Shown: positions 42,924 to 54,200 of the stretch, in pieces
Position numbering within the stretch: position 1 is the first letter of the stretch
Layout of the letters: every line of letters begins with the position of its first letter
Assembly: GCA_035196065.1 (NCBI GenBank)
Contig: CP136575.1
Location: 959,001-1,023,000 of the forward strand
DNA length: 64,000 nt
Reading direction: 5' to 3'
From: Sphingobium sp.
GTDB lineage: Bacteria > Pseudomonadota > Alphaproteobacteria > Sphingomonadales > Sphingomonadaceae
Notes under the pieces: generated by a model
What the model was told of the DNA's origin: nothing
Databases searched by the model: none
What the model saw: the letters and a program-made list of their open reading frames with translations, nothing else
Made by a program: the position numbers and the translations under genes

Positions 42924-43772
42924 ATGCAGGACAAATTTGCCATAGGCCCCGTGACAATTGTCCAGCTTGTGGGGTTAAACACCAAGCCCCGCATCGCGTC
43001 AGCTCAGGTTGACGCAGCCGTGCGCGCCGCCGACCCTCTACCCCCAACCACGTTGGCGGCCGCCGGCATTGGCTCTGAAATTGAAGTAAAGATTGGCGAC
43101 ACTGTCGTCACCCCGTTCAACATAAAGGCCCCGCCCATGTTGAGCCTGACTGCGCCTGATATGCACAGCGCGATCGCATTTGAAGGCGCAGTTGACAGGC
43201 CGGTTTCGAACGAAGGTGATGCAAGCCCGCAGGTCAATTTCCCCGACAATTTGCCGTCAAATATCGACATTGCGGCCTTGATCGCGACATTGCGCAACGG
43301 CGGTTCGCCAAGCGCGCCGGCGCCTTCGACGCCGCCGGTGGCTGAGGCGCTGGACAAGATTGTGCCGATCAACGACCCTGCGCCGACAAATTCAGTTGCC
43401 GATGTTCCGCCTCCTATGGTGTCGGATGCGGCGCCTGTCGTTCCTATTGCCAGCGATGTGGAGGGAGACTCGATCGATCTGGATGCGATCTTCGACGGCG
43501 CCTCGGCTTTTGGCGACGATATGATTCTAGATTTTGAGGCCTATTACGCGGAGGCTGGCGTTGCCGCACTGCCGCCCTCTGCCGAAGCCGTAGGTGCTGC
43601 AGAGGCGCAGGTTCTGCTGGATCAGCAAGATATCTTCACGGTCGATCTTGGCGGATATTACATCATCGATGCAGCCGGGCTGCTGTCACCTGAACCGCAT
43701 AATCTGGGGTCGAATAACTTCGAAGCGCCCCAGCATCAACTTTCCGCCCATGACGGCATCGTAGCAATCTGA
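42924..43772 (+). CDS. Unknown acidic protein of the secretion locus
   Basis: A 282-residue protein with no signal peptide or membrane segment, rich in Ala, Pro, Asp and Val and strongly acidic. The middle (about 110-185) is a Pro/Ala linker (SAPAPSTPPVAEAL); the C-terminal third contains GDSIDLDAIFDG and TVDLGGYYIIDAAGLL. No RTX repeat or known domain is visible. It has its own promoter-type element (copy C) shared with the TolC gene and precedes the M23 peptidase. A non-RTX type I substrate or a cytosolic partner of the adhesin is possible; the function is unknown. Confidence 0.7.
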   Translation: MQDKFAIGPVTIVQLVGLNTKPRIASAQVDAAVRAADPLPPTTLAAAGIGSEIEVKIGDTVVTPFNIKAPPMLSLTAPDMHSAIAFEGAVDRPVSNEGDASPQVNFPDNLPSNIDIAALIATLRNGGSPSAPAPSTPPVAEALDKIVPINDPAPTNSVADVPPPMVSDAAPVVPIASDVEGDSIDLDAIFDGASAFGDDMILDFEAYYAEAGVAALPPSAEAVGAAEAQVLLDQQDIFTVDLGGYYIIDAAGLLSPEPHNLGSNNFEAPQHQLSAHDGIVAI

Positions 43773-43797
43773 GCCTGTCCTGCCTTAAGGGGCGAGC

Positions 43798-44820
43798 ATG
43801 GAAGTTATTCGTAAAATGATTCTCACCGGGCCGCTGTTCGCCGCCGCAGCGCTGGCTGCGGTATCGACGGCACATGGGACTGCCGTAGCAGACCGGGCCA
43901 ACGTACCCCGCTTGATCGTGCCAATGGCCTGCGATGTCGGCAAAACCTGCCTCATCCAGAAACTGGTCGATCATGATTCGGGGCCGGGACGGCGTGACCA
44001 TCGCTGCGGCACCCTGACCACCGACGGCCATGACGGAATCGATATCCGCCTGCGCACGATGCAGGATATGGCACAGGGCTATGCGGTGCTCGCGGCGGCC
44101 GGCGGCGTCGTACTGCGCGTGCGGGATGGCGAACCCGATATTAGCATCCTTGAGCGGGGTAACGCCAATGGTCGTGACGCGGGCAATGGTGTTGTCATTG
44201 ACCACGGCAATGGCTGGGAAACGCAATATAGCCATTTAAAGCGCGGCAGCCTCATCGTCCGTCCGGGCCAGCGCATTGCCGCAGGTGAGAGGCTGGGCCT
44301 AGTTGGCATGTCGGGCAATAGCGAATTTCCCCACCTTCATTTCTCCGTGCGGTTGCATGGAAAGCCGGTCGATCCGTTCACAGGCGCAACCGTTCCGGCT
44401 GCATGCGATGCGACCAAAATCCGTCCTGGCCTATGGACAACAGACGCAGCGCGCGCGCTGGCCTATACCCCTACGGCGCCGATCACGCTGGGCTTGGCGT
44501 CCCGCGTGCCGCCACGTGCGGTCGCTGATCGGGCTATTCCACCTGCCGTTGAGGGGGCAACATTGCCGTTGCTGATCTGGGTCGACCTGATCGGTGCGCA
44601 GGATGGCGACGTCCAGATTTTCGAAATCCAGGGACCGGACGGGACGCTGCTTCACAGCCAGACCCTTCCGGTGTCCAAAGGTGGTCTCAGTTGGTTTGCC
44701 TTTAGCGGAAAGCGCGCACCAGCGGCTGGGTGGCCGAAGGGTCGCTATGTTGGAAGTTATATTCTAAAACGCGATGGTGCAGCAATTGTTCAGCAACGGA
44801 CCTTTGCAACGATGCCATGA
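43798..44820 (+). CDS. M23-family (LytM-type) metallopeptidase
   Basis: The 340-residue exported protein has an N-terminal signal (about 30 residues) and a peptidase M23 domain (about 65-200) with H78-x3-D82 (GHDGIDIR) and HLHF (His at about 180 and 182), the zinc ligands of active LytM enzymes. A C-terminal beta domain (about 230-340) follows. It would cut peptidoglycan cross-links in the periplasm. The start follows the acidic protein by 25 bases with AAGGGG upstream, so the two form a unit. Confidence 0.88.
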   Translation: MEVIRKMILTGPLFAAAALAAVSTAHGTAVADRANVPRLIVPMACDVGKTCLIQKLVDHDSGPGRRDHRCGTLTTDGHDGIDIRLRTMQDMAQGYAVLAAAGGVVLRVRDGEPDISILERGNANGRDAGNGVVIDHGNGWETQYSHLKRGSLIVRPGQRIAAGERLGLVGMSGNSEFPHLHFSVRLHGKPVDPFTGATVPAACDATKIRPGLWTTDAARALAYTPTAPITLGLASRVPPRAVADRAIPPAVEGATLPLLIWVDLIGAQDGDVQIFEIQGPDGTLLHSQTLPVSKGGLSWFAFSGKRAPAAGWPKGRYVGSYILKRDGAAIVQQRTFATMP

Positions 44821-45233
44821 TTTGCCATTTTCAATATTTTTTCAGAAACTAAACTAAAATTGTAGAATAAATTGGAAATTAATATTGAAATACTTTCAAT
44901 AAGTATTGAATTTTATTCATAATATCACATTTTTGTGAATACTATCGATAAAATAATACCTTAGATACATAAAATATACCAAGGTATAATTTTAACTATC
45001 TGAAATTTCCATTGCCGAATCGGCTGGCTGCGCCTGAAATGCCGGTAAGGGTGATGAAGTTCAGGCAATGGTCGCCAACGAGCACTAAGCACAAATCACA
45101 CGAGCAGAAATCGAGGTTCCGGGCGCCTTGCGGATACGGGACTGAACGGCTGCTCGCGCCCGGCCAAGGGGGGTCCCCGTAACGACCAATACCCCTTCCA
45201 GGCGCGAGGAGCGCATGCAGAGGTGTGAAAGCT
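44821..45233. other. AT-rich regulatory region upstream of the giant adhesin
   Basis: The first 180 bases are the most AT-rich part of the window. Two perfect palindromes stand out: TATTGAAA-TAC-TTTCAATA (44883-44901) and TATACC-AA-GGTATA (44975-44988). The downstream part contains TCCCCGTAACG and AATACCCCTT (45174-45197), similar to half-sites of the bipartite element. No coding gene is supported. Confidence 0.6.
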
Positions 45234-48200
45234 ATGGAGCTAAAGCTCAGCCAAGCGGGCAATCAGAACGAAGGCAGTCGTGAACATTCGCATGGCGATG
45301 TCGGTGCTGAAGCAGCGCACAATATGTCAAAGCCATCCGGCAAGGCCGTAGCCGCCGGGGTAGGTCCGGCGACCACCATTCCTCCCGATGCCACGCGCAT
45401 TGTTCCCGTCGACGGCAAGATCCAGCTTCCTGCAGGCACCCGGCTTGATGCCATTCGTGCGGTGGGTGCTGATTTGGTTGTGACGCTGCCGAACGGTGAA
45501 GTGCTGGTGATCGTTGATGGTGCGCTGCGGATGCCGCAGATCATGATTGGCACGATCAACATCCCGCCGGCGAACCTGGCGGCGCTGCTTGCAGGGCAGG
45601 AACCGGAACCTGCAGCAGGTGCACCGCAAAGTTCCGGCGGGAATTTCGATGAGCCCGTTGGCGATATCGGAGATTCTTTCGGCCTTGGCGATCTATTGCC
45701 ACCGACAGAATTTGCCTTTGGTACCAGTGAGGAGCGCGAGTTCATCCCGGCAGTTGCCGACAATGAACCCGAAATCCTGATAGTCACGCCGGATCAGCCT
45801 GCCGGTGCGATCTCGGCTACGGCTTCGGTGTCTGAGGCTGCTTTGCCGGCTCGCGGTTCCGAACCGGCAGGTTCCGACCCGGCCTCCACAGCAGAAACCG
45901 TATCGGGCACGATCCAGATCATTGCGCTTGATCAGCCCGCGAGCGTAGCCGTCAACGGCACTATTGTGACTGGGGTAGGGCAGACGATCACCACGCCGCT
46001 GGGGTTGATCACGATCACCAGTATCGCGCCGGGCGCGGTCGGATACAGTTATACGCTGACCGACAATTCGACCAATCCGGCCGCGAGCGATATTGTTACC
46101 ATTACAGTCACCGATCGCGATGGTGATGTCGCAACGGGGACGCTGACGCTGACCGTCCTCGACGATGCACCAGTCGCCCGCGCAGATCGTGAGGATGTGG
46201 CACCCAACACTTATTCAGCGCAGACAGGCAATGTCATCACCGGCCAGGGTACGGCCAGCGGTTCGGCTGGTGCGGACACGCAAGGTGCCGACAGCGCAAC
46301 GGTTACCGGCATCCGTTCGGCAACTGCCATCGCCTTTTCCCCTTCGGGAGCGGCAATCGAGGGGGCCTATGGCCGGCTGCTGATCCAGTCCGACGGAAGC
46401 TATAGCTATACGCGCAATGCGGGCACGCCTGGCGGCGTTGCCGACGTTTTCACCTATCAATTGACCGATGGCGACGGTGATGTCGCCATCGCGACCCTCA
46501 CGGTCAATATTGCCGATAGCGGTGTCGGCTTGCTCGTCCCTTCGGCGGGCGATGATGGCACCCGCGTGGACGAGGCAGGCCTTTCCGAACGCGACGGCGG
46601 TACGCCAGGATCGCGCGCGGGCGACGGCTCCGACATCACTGTAGGCGCAGTGTTGTTTGATGCGCCGGATGGTCCGGCAACGATCACGATCAACGGCGTC
46701 ACATTGACCGGCGGCGATCAGGAAATCGAACTGCCCACCGGCATATTATATATATCCGGCCTGACCAACGGGTCGTTTGAATATGTCTTCGTGCTGACCG
46801 AAAATGTCGGCGCCAGTCCGGCAGCTCAGCCGGTCACGATTACTGTTACCGACCGCGACGGCGATAGCATTACGGCGACGTTCGACATCGAAATCATCGA
46901 TGATGCACCACGCGCCGCCGCCGATACCGACAGCGTTGCGGCGGGGACATATGGCCCGGCGACCGGCAATGTCATCACCGATACCGAAAATGATGGCGGC
47001 GCGGATGTGCAGGGTGCCGATGGCGCGACTGTTTCGGCCGTTGCAGGCGCTGGCGGAACTGCACCGCCGGGTGTGCCGCTTGCGGGTCTTTATGGCGTGC
47101 TGACGCTCAATGGCGATGGCAGTTACAGCTACATCCGCAATCCGGGTACATCGGGCGGGGTTGTCGATACCTTCACCTATACGTTGCGTGACGGCGATGG
47201 CGATATTTCGAGCGCGACGCTTACCGTATCGATCCGCGACAGCGGTGTGACAGTGGTCGTCCCCAGCGGCGCAGGCGACGGACAGCAGGTTTCCGAAGCG
47301 GGGCTTCCCACCGGCTCGGATCCTGGAAGCGGCAGTGCGACCAACAATGGCAGTTTCACCTTTACGGCGGCTGACGGTCCGGCGCGCGTGACCATTGGCG
47401 GCATAGAGGTCATTGCAGTCGGCCAGACATTTGCAGGCAGCTATGGAACACTGACCATCACCTCAATCGATGCTGGGAAGATCGGTTACAGCTATCAATT
47501 GACCGTTTCTGCGCAGGGCGACGCTGCCAGCGACCAGTTCGCGATCCGTGTGACCGATGCCGATGGCGACGGTGTGAACGGCAGCCTCAAAATCGATATC
47601 ATCGATGATGCGCCGATTGCGTTTGACGATGTTGATTTGGTGGATGCTGATGAGGCTGGGCTATTTGCCGATGGTAATGTGCTGACTGGCGCTGGTGGCA
47701 GCGACGCCAATGCCAGCGATGGCGCGGCTGACATCCAAGGTGCAGATGGTGCAATTGTCACCGACGTGGCGTTTGGCGGTAATGCAGGCGTGCTCGGCGG
47801 CGCGACCGCGGGAAGCTATGGCACACTGACACTCAACAGCGATGGCAGCTATCGCTATGTGCTCGATGCCGGACATCCCGATATCGTCGCGCTCGACAGC
47901 AACGACAGCCTGATCGAAACCTTTGAATATCAGATAACCGACGCCGATGGCGATCCCGCGATTGCGACGCTGACCATCGCGATAAGCGGCCGTGATGATG
48001 GCGTGATCATCCGGGAACTTAACTTAGATGGTGTCGAACTCAGCCTAAACGAAGCCAATCTGGCCGATGGCTCTGCCCCCGATCCGGACGCTTTGGTCCG
48101 CACCGGCAGCTTCAGCATTGATGCACCTGACGGTTTGGCCAACCTTACTATTGGCGGTGCAACTGTCTTTGATGGTGGCATTGTCGATGGCGTCACCGTG

Positions 48201-51200
48201 ACCACTGATCATGGCGTCTTGACGATTACCGGGTTTGAACCGCTGTTTGATGCCAATGGCGATGTGGTCGGTGGCACGATCCATTACAGCTATGAACTGA
48301 CCGACAATCTGCTGCTGCATAGCGGTGCCAACGACGATGTGTTGACCGAAAGTTTCGCCATCGTCGTTACTGACAGCGACGGGACCGTCGCAAGCGACAG
48401 CCTTGATGTGGCGATCGGCGATGACCGTCCGCTCGCCGAAGCCGATAGCGGTGATATTGGGGAAGGGCAGACGCTGGTCGCGGATGCCAATGCGGGCCTT
48501 CTGGCGAACGATATTGCAGGTGCAGATGAAACCGAACTGATTGGTGTGCGCGCCGCCGCCGGCAACCTGACCGCTGCTGTGTCAGGAGGGGTCGGTACAG
48601 CGATTGCCGGGCTTTACGGCACACTTACCGTCGCGGCGGACGGCAGCTACAGCTATGCCTCTAACCCCAATGTGGTCCCTGCTGCCGGCGGAACCGACAT
48701 CTTCGTTTATACTCTTCGCGACGGCGATGGGGACCTGTCAACGACGACGCTGACAATCACGCTTGATGATTCCGGCCTGTCGGCAAGCGCTGTGAGCGCG
48801 ACGGTATCGGAGGCCGCGCTGTCCGATGGCAGCGATCCCGACAGCGAGGCGGAAACAGTCGCGGGTGACCTCAATGGCCATGTGGCGGGCGGCAACGGGC
48901 CATACAGCTTTGCGCTGACTGGCGATGGTATCGGCAAGAATGGCGTGCTGATCATCAATGCCGACGGCAGCTATAGCTACACACTCGGCAGCCCCATAAC
49001 CGGTTTATCCGCCAATGACGGCGCGAACATCGTCGCGGGTGCTGACAGCTTCACCTACACGGTCACCGACGCATTCGGGAACAGCACGCAAAACAGCATC
49101 ACCATCGATATCATCGATGATGTGCCGATTGCCCGGGCCGATAGCGCGATCATCATAGCCGAAGATGCAGCGACCCTTGCGGGCGACCTTCTTGCCAATG
49201 ATACCCCGGGTGCGGATGGCGCAAGCCTGACCTCGGTGGTTATCAACGGCGTCACCGTCGCCATTGCAGCATCGGGCACGACGACGCACAGCAACGCCTT
49301 TGGCACTTACAGCTTCGATGCGAGTGGCGCTTGGAGCTTCGATCCCAAGCCGTCGTCTAGCGCGTCGGCGCTCGATGCTGGTTTCAGCTATACCATAACC
49401 GATGGCGATGGTGACAAGGCAACCGCCACGCAGGCGATTTCGCTGGTTGACGGCCAGGATCCCCGGGCCAGCACACCAATTACATTGACGCTTGACGATC
49501 AGAACCTGCTCGAAGGTTCAACGCCAAATGTGTCGCCCAGCTTCCCGCTGCCGGTGACGAGCGGCACGATCAGCTTCACCGCTGGCTCGGACCCGATCGT
49601 CTCGATCGGCTTTGGTGATCTTGCAGGGCTGGGCGGCGGACTGACCTGGACGTTCGATTCGCCGACGACGATCATCGGCTGGTATACCGATATCCCCATC
49701 GTGCAACTCGACCTTGCCGTTGTTGGCCTGACCGCGACCGTGACCGCAACGCTGCTCACCAACTACCCCTTCCATGGCGACATCACGGCGGATGATCTTG
49801 CCGCCATGGGCTTTGCCAAGATTGTAGCGACCGACAGTGACGGTGACGTCGTCGTCGGGCAGGTCAATGTCGCCATTTCCGACGATGTGCCCTCCATTTC
49901 CGGGCGCACCGTGGCAGCCGGCCTGCTCAGCGTTGACGAGACTAATCTCGCACAGGATGCGACCGCCAATTTCCAAGCCCTGTTCAATATCGTCAAGGGT
50001 GCCGACCAGCCGGCGACGATGGCATACAGCTTTGCCGTCAATCCGGTATCAGGATTGGTCGACGTCGCCACCGGTTCCAGCATCCTGCTCTTTGCATCGG
50101 GCAATGTGGTCGAGGGCCGTGTCGGCGACGCGGCTGGGGCCGTTGTCTTCCGGTTGACTGTCGATGCCAATGGCGTTGCCACGCTGGATCAGATGCGTGC
50201 CGTCGCGCACCCGGACGCTGCGGACCCGAATGATCCTGTCACCATGATCGCGATGCGGATCAGCCTGACTGCAACGGTCACCGATTCCGAGGGCGATACC
50301 GCCAGCGCGACGGTCGACGTCGGCCATACTCTTGTGTTCCGCGATGACGGGCCCTCGATCGATGTCGGCGCAACTGATGGCAATGCGATAGTGCTTACCA
50401 CACAGGACGCTGATAGCATCGGCCTCGCATCTGATACGGCTACTGTCAGTTTCGCCGCTGCATTTAGCACAGACAGTTTGTCCTATGGGGCAGACGGCGC
50501 GCCCAATGGTGCTACGGTCAGTTGGGCCTATGCGCTGGTGTTGGGTGCCGGAGCCGCTGCGACAAGCCTTACCAGCAATGGTGTGCCCATCACACTCGCG
50601 CTGGTTGGCGGGGAGATCATCGGAAGCGCAGCAGGAACGCCAATTTTCTCGGTTGCCGTGAACGCCGCAACCGCTGTTGTCACATTGACCCAATTTGGCG
50701 AACTTGATCATCCGTTGCCCGGCGCATCGGGTGCCTATGCTGAGCAGTTGCTGGCCTTGCCTGCCGGTCTGATTGAACTGCGCGGAACTGCGACGATCGT
50801 GGACCGTGACGGCGACAGTATCAGCGATAGTGCGACGATCGACCTTGGAGGCAATATCCGCTTTGCCGATGATGGGCCGGCGATTTCGGGCGGAGGCAAC
50901 GCGCCTCTGCTTGAAACAGACGACAGCATGCTCGCCGTTAATGCCAGTGGAAGCTTCGCCGGGCTGTTCTCGCCGGCGCTCAGCTTTGGTGCCGACGGCC
51001 CGGGCACTGTCGCCTATGAACTAGGCGTCACCGCGGGACCGAGCGGCCTTGTCGACTCGCTCAGCGGCGAGGCTGTCACCCTCGCGCTTGTCGGCGGGGT
51101 GATTGTCGGGAGCACGTCGACGCATGAGGTTTTCCGCATCAGCGTTGACGCGGCGGGGGTGGTCACCTTCGACCAGTCGCGCGCCGTGCGCCATACGCCT

Positions 51201-54200
51201 GACAGCGGGCCGGACCAGAGCGTGTCGCTTTCGGGCAGCAGTCTCATCACCCTTACCGCAATCGCTACAGACGGCGATGGCGACACTGCCCGTGCGACAG
51301 TGGACATAACCGGCCGCTTTGCGATCCGCGACGATGCACCACAGGCGGTTGCCGATAGCGACAATGTCGCGCGCGACGGCGAAATATTCGCCGATGGCAA
51401 TGTGCTGACCGGAATTGGCGGCGTCGATACCAATGGCGTTGACGGCGTTGCCGACAGCGCCGGTAGTGACGGCGGGTTGCGTGTGACGGCGATTGCCTAT
51501 GGCAGCACCGTTGGCGCGCTTGGTTCCGCACTCGCCGGTAATTATGGTTCGATTACTGTCGCTGCCGATGGCAGCTATCGCTACGAACTCGACATTGCCG
51601 ACCCCGACGTCATCGCTTTGAAAGCGAGCGAAACCCTCGCCGAGACCTTCACTTACAGTATCACCGATACGGATGGCGACATATCGACGGCCACGATCAC
51701 GATCACGATTACCGGCGCCAATGATTTCCCTGTGGCGCGCGCCGACACCAACTGGGTGCTCGATGGGCCGAGCGGCTCGGATCCTGCGACCAGCGGCAAT
51801 GTGTTGCAGGATATCAGCCACCCCGGCGCACCGTCGGGAAGCTTTGCCGATGTTGGCGATACTGATCCTGACCTTGAGGCGCTCACGGTCTCGACCGCAG
51901 GAACCTATGTTGGGATCTATGGCACGCTGGTGATTGGCGGCAATGGTGCTTACACCTACACGCTCAACGAGGACAATGTAGCGGTCAACGCGCTCGATAG
52001 CGGACAGTCCTTGTCCGAAAGCTTCGGCTATACAGTTACCGATGGCGCGCTGTCCGTTAGCTCTGCGCTGACGATTACGGTTTTCGGCACCAATGATGCG
52101 CCCACAATCGGATCTTCGGTGGCGCGCATTTCGGAAGAGGGGCTTCCCAATGCCAACCCCGACAGCGCCCCCAATGCGACGCTCGATACAACGGATAGCG
52201 GGAGTTTCAGCGGCGTCCTCGCCATTGCTGATGTTGATACAGGTGAGACATTGACCGCAACCCTGGGCAATCCGGGCAATGTGCTAAGTGCAGGCGGTGT
52301 GCCGGTGAGTTGGAGCGGCATAGGTACCGGAACACTGATAGGTTCAGTCGGCGGCAATGAGGTGATCCGCGTCACGCTGGCGGCAAACGGTGCCTATTCG
52401 GTAACGCTGTCGAAAGCGGTCGACCATGCCGACAGCCTGATTGAGGATCTGCGCGAGTTCACTGTCCCGGTCTCGGTCAGCGATGGTACGACCACCACGA
52501 CCAACGCCAGTGCTATCCGCATCGTCATAGAAGACGATGCCCCGCGTGCATTTGGTGAAAGCGGTTCGTCGACCCAGCCGACGCAGGATGTGAACTCGCT
52601 CTTCATTCTCGATTTCAGCGACAGCATCGACGCCGGTGAACTCGACACGATGCTCGATGCAGTCAAGAATGCGCTGACTCTGCTCGACAATGCAGCATTG
52701 GGTCAACTCAACATCAAATTCGTGATCTTCTCGTCGGGCTCGTTCGCCTCTCCCAATTTCACCACCGCGGCAGCCGCCAATGCCTATCTCGATTCGCTTA
52801 ATCCGGTCGATGGCGGGACGAGGCCTGACACCATCGGGCTCAACACCAATTATACTGGTGCGATCCAGACCGCTCTTGCAAACTGGTCGGCCATTCCCGG
52901 CGCAAGCAATCAGGTCTTTTTCCTCAGCGACGGCAATCCGAACCAGCAGACGCAGTTCGGTAGTGGTTTTCCGCCGGCGGTTGTCAATTCGTTGCTCAAC
53001 GCGACCGCAACGGCCTGGAACAGCTATGTCGATGGCAACAATGTCAATGTCACCGTAATCGGTGTCGACAACAACCCGCTGCAGCCGCTGAACCTGCAAA
53101 GGCTCGCCGATGTCGATGTTAACAGCGCACCCGACAATGTTCCCATATTGGTCAACAGCTTCAGCGCGCTGGTCGCAACGCTGATCGCGGTGGTGGTGCC
53201 GACGCAGGTCGGCGGCGACCTTGACGCGAATGATCTCTACGGTGCCGATGGCGGGCGACTGCTGTCGATCACAATCGGCGCGGTGACCTATATCTGGGAT
53301 GGTGGATCGACGATTTCTCTGTCCAGCGGCGGCACGATTTCGGGCACGACGCTCTCCAATATCCTGACGCCGATGGGTGGCGCATTGACCCTCAATTTCG
53401 CGACCGGACAGTATAGCTATCAGCCGCCAAGTCCGATCACGGTCACCGCGACGGAGGTTTTCAACTATAGCATCGTCGATACCGACGGCGACCGGGCAAG
53501 TGCAGCACTGTCGGTAACGATCACTGCAGCAGCGCCGCCAGTGGTTCTCGACCTCGATGGCGACGGGGTCGAGTTTGTCTCGAGCGCCGCCGGTGTGCGC
53601 TTTGATTATGACGGCGATGGCCACGCGGAATTGACTGCCTGGGTCGGCCCCGATGACGGTTTGCTTGTGCTTGATCGCAACGGCGATGGCCGGATCAACG
53701 AGGGCAGCGAGCTGGTCTTTGCCGAGAAAGGTCTGACCGACCTGCAAGGCCTTGCAGCAAATTATGACAGCAATGGCGACGGCCAGTTCAACGGCTCCGA
53801 TGCCGAATTTTCCAGTTTCGGCGTTTGGCGCGATGCCAATGGCAATGGCGTAACCGATCCGGGCGAACTGCAAACGCTTACGGAGGCGGGCATTGTCAGC
53901 ATCGGGCTTGTTTCAGACAGCCGCGGTTATGTGACCGCCGAAGGACAGGTGATCGTGCGCGGTGAGGCGCTGTATCTGCGCAGCGATGGCAGCACCGCCC
54001 GCCTGGCCGACGCAGCCTTTGCGACGAATTTAGCAAATGATGCGCAGCGCGCGCTGCTGTCTGGCAGCACCGCCATGTCGGCAGCGCTCGTCGCAGCGGG
54101 GTTGGTTGCGGCATTGCCGCTTGCGGCGGCAGATGTCGAACAAGCGCCGCCTTCTGACATATCGGTGATCGGGGTTGCACAAGCGATTGAAGCCGTCGAA

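Noticed and set aside
45174-45197. TCCCCGTAACG and AATACCCCTT before the adhesin as a fourth copy of the bipartite element
   Set aside because: The half-sites are in the wrong order and spacing; mentioned only as weak similarity.
52344-53873. 509-codon minus-strand frame inside the giant adhesin gene
   Set aside because: A shadow of the repeat-rich coding strand; Arg/Ile/Gly-biased with no recognisable domain.
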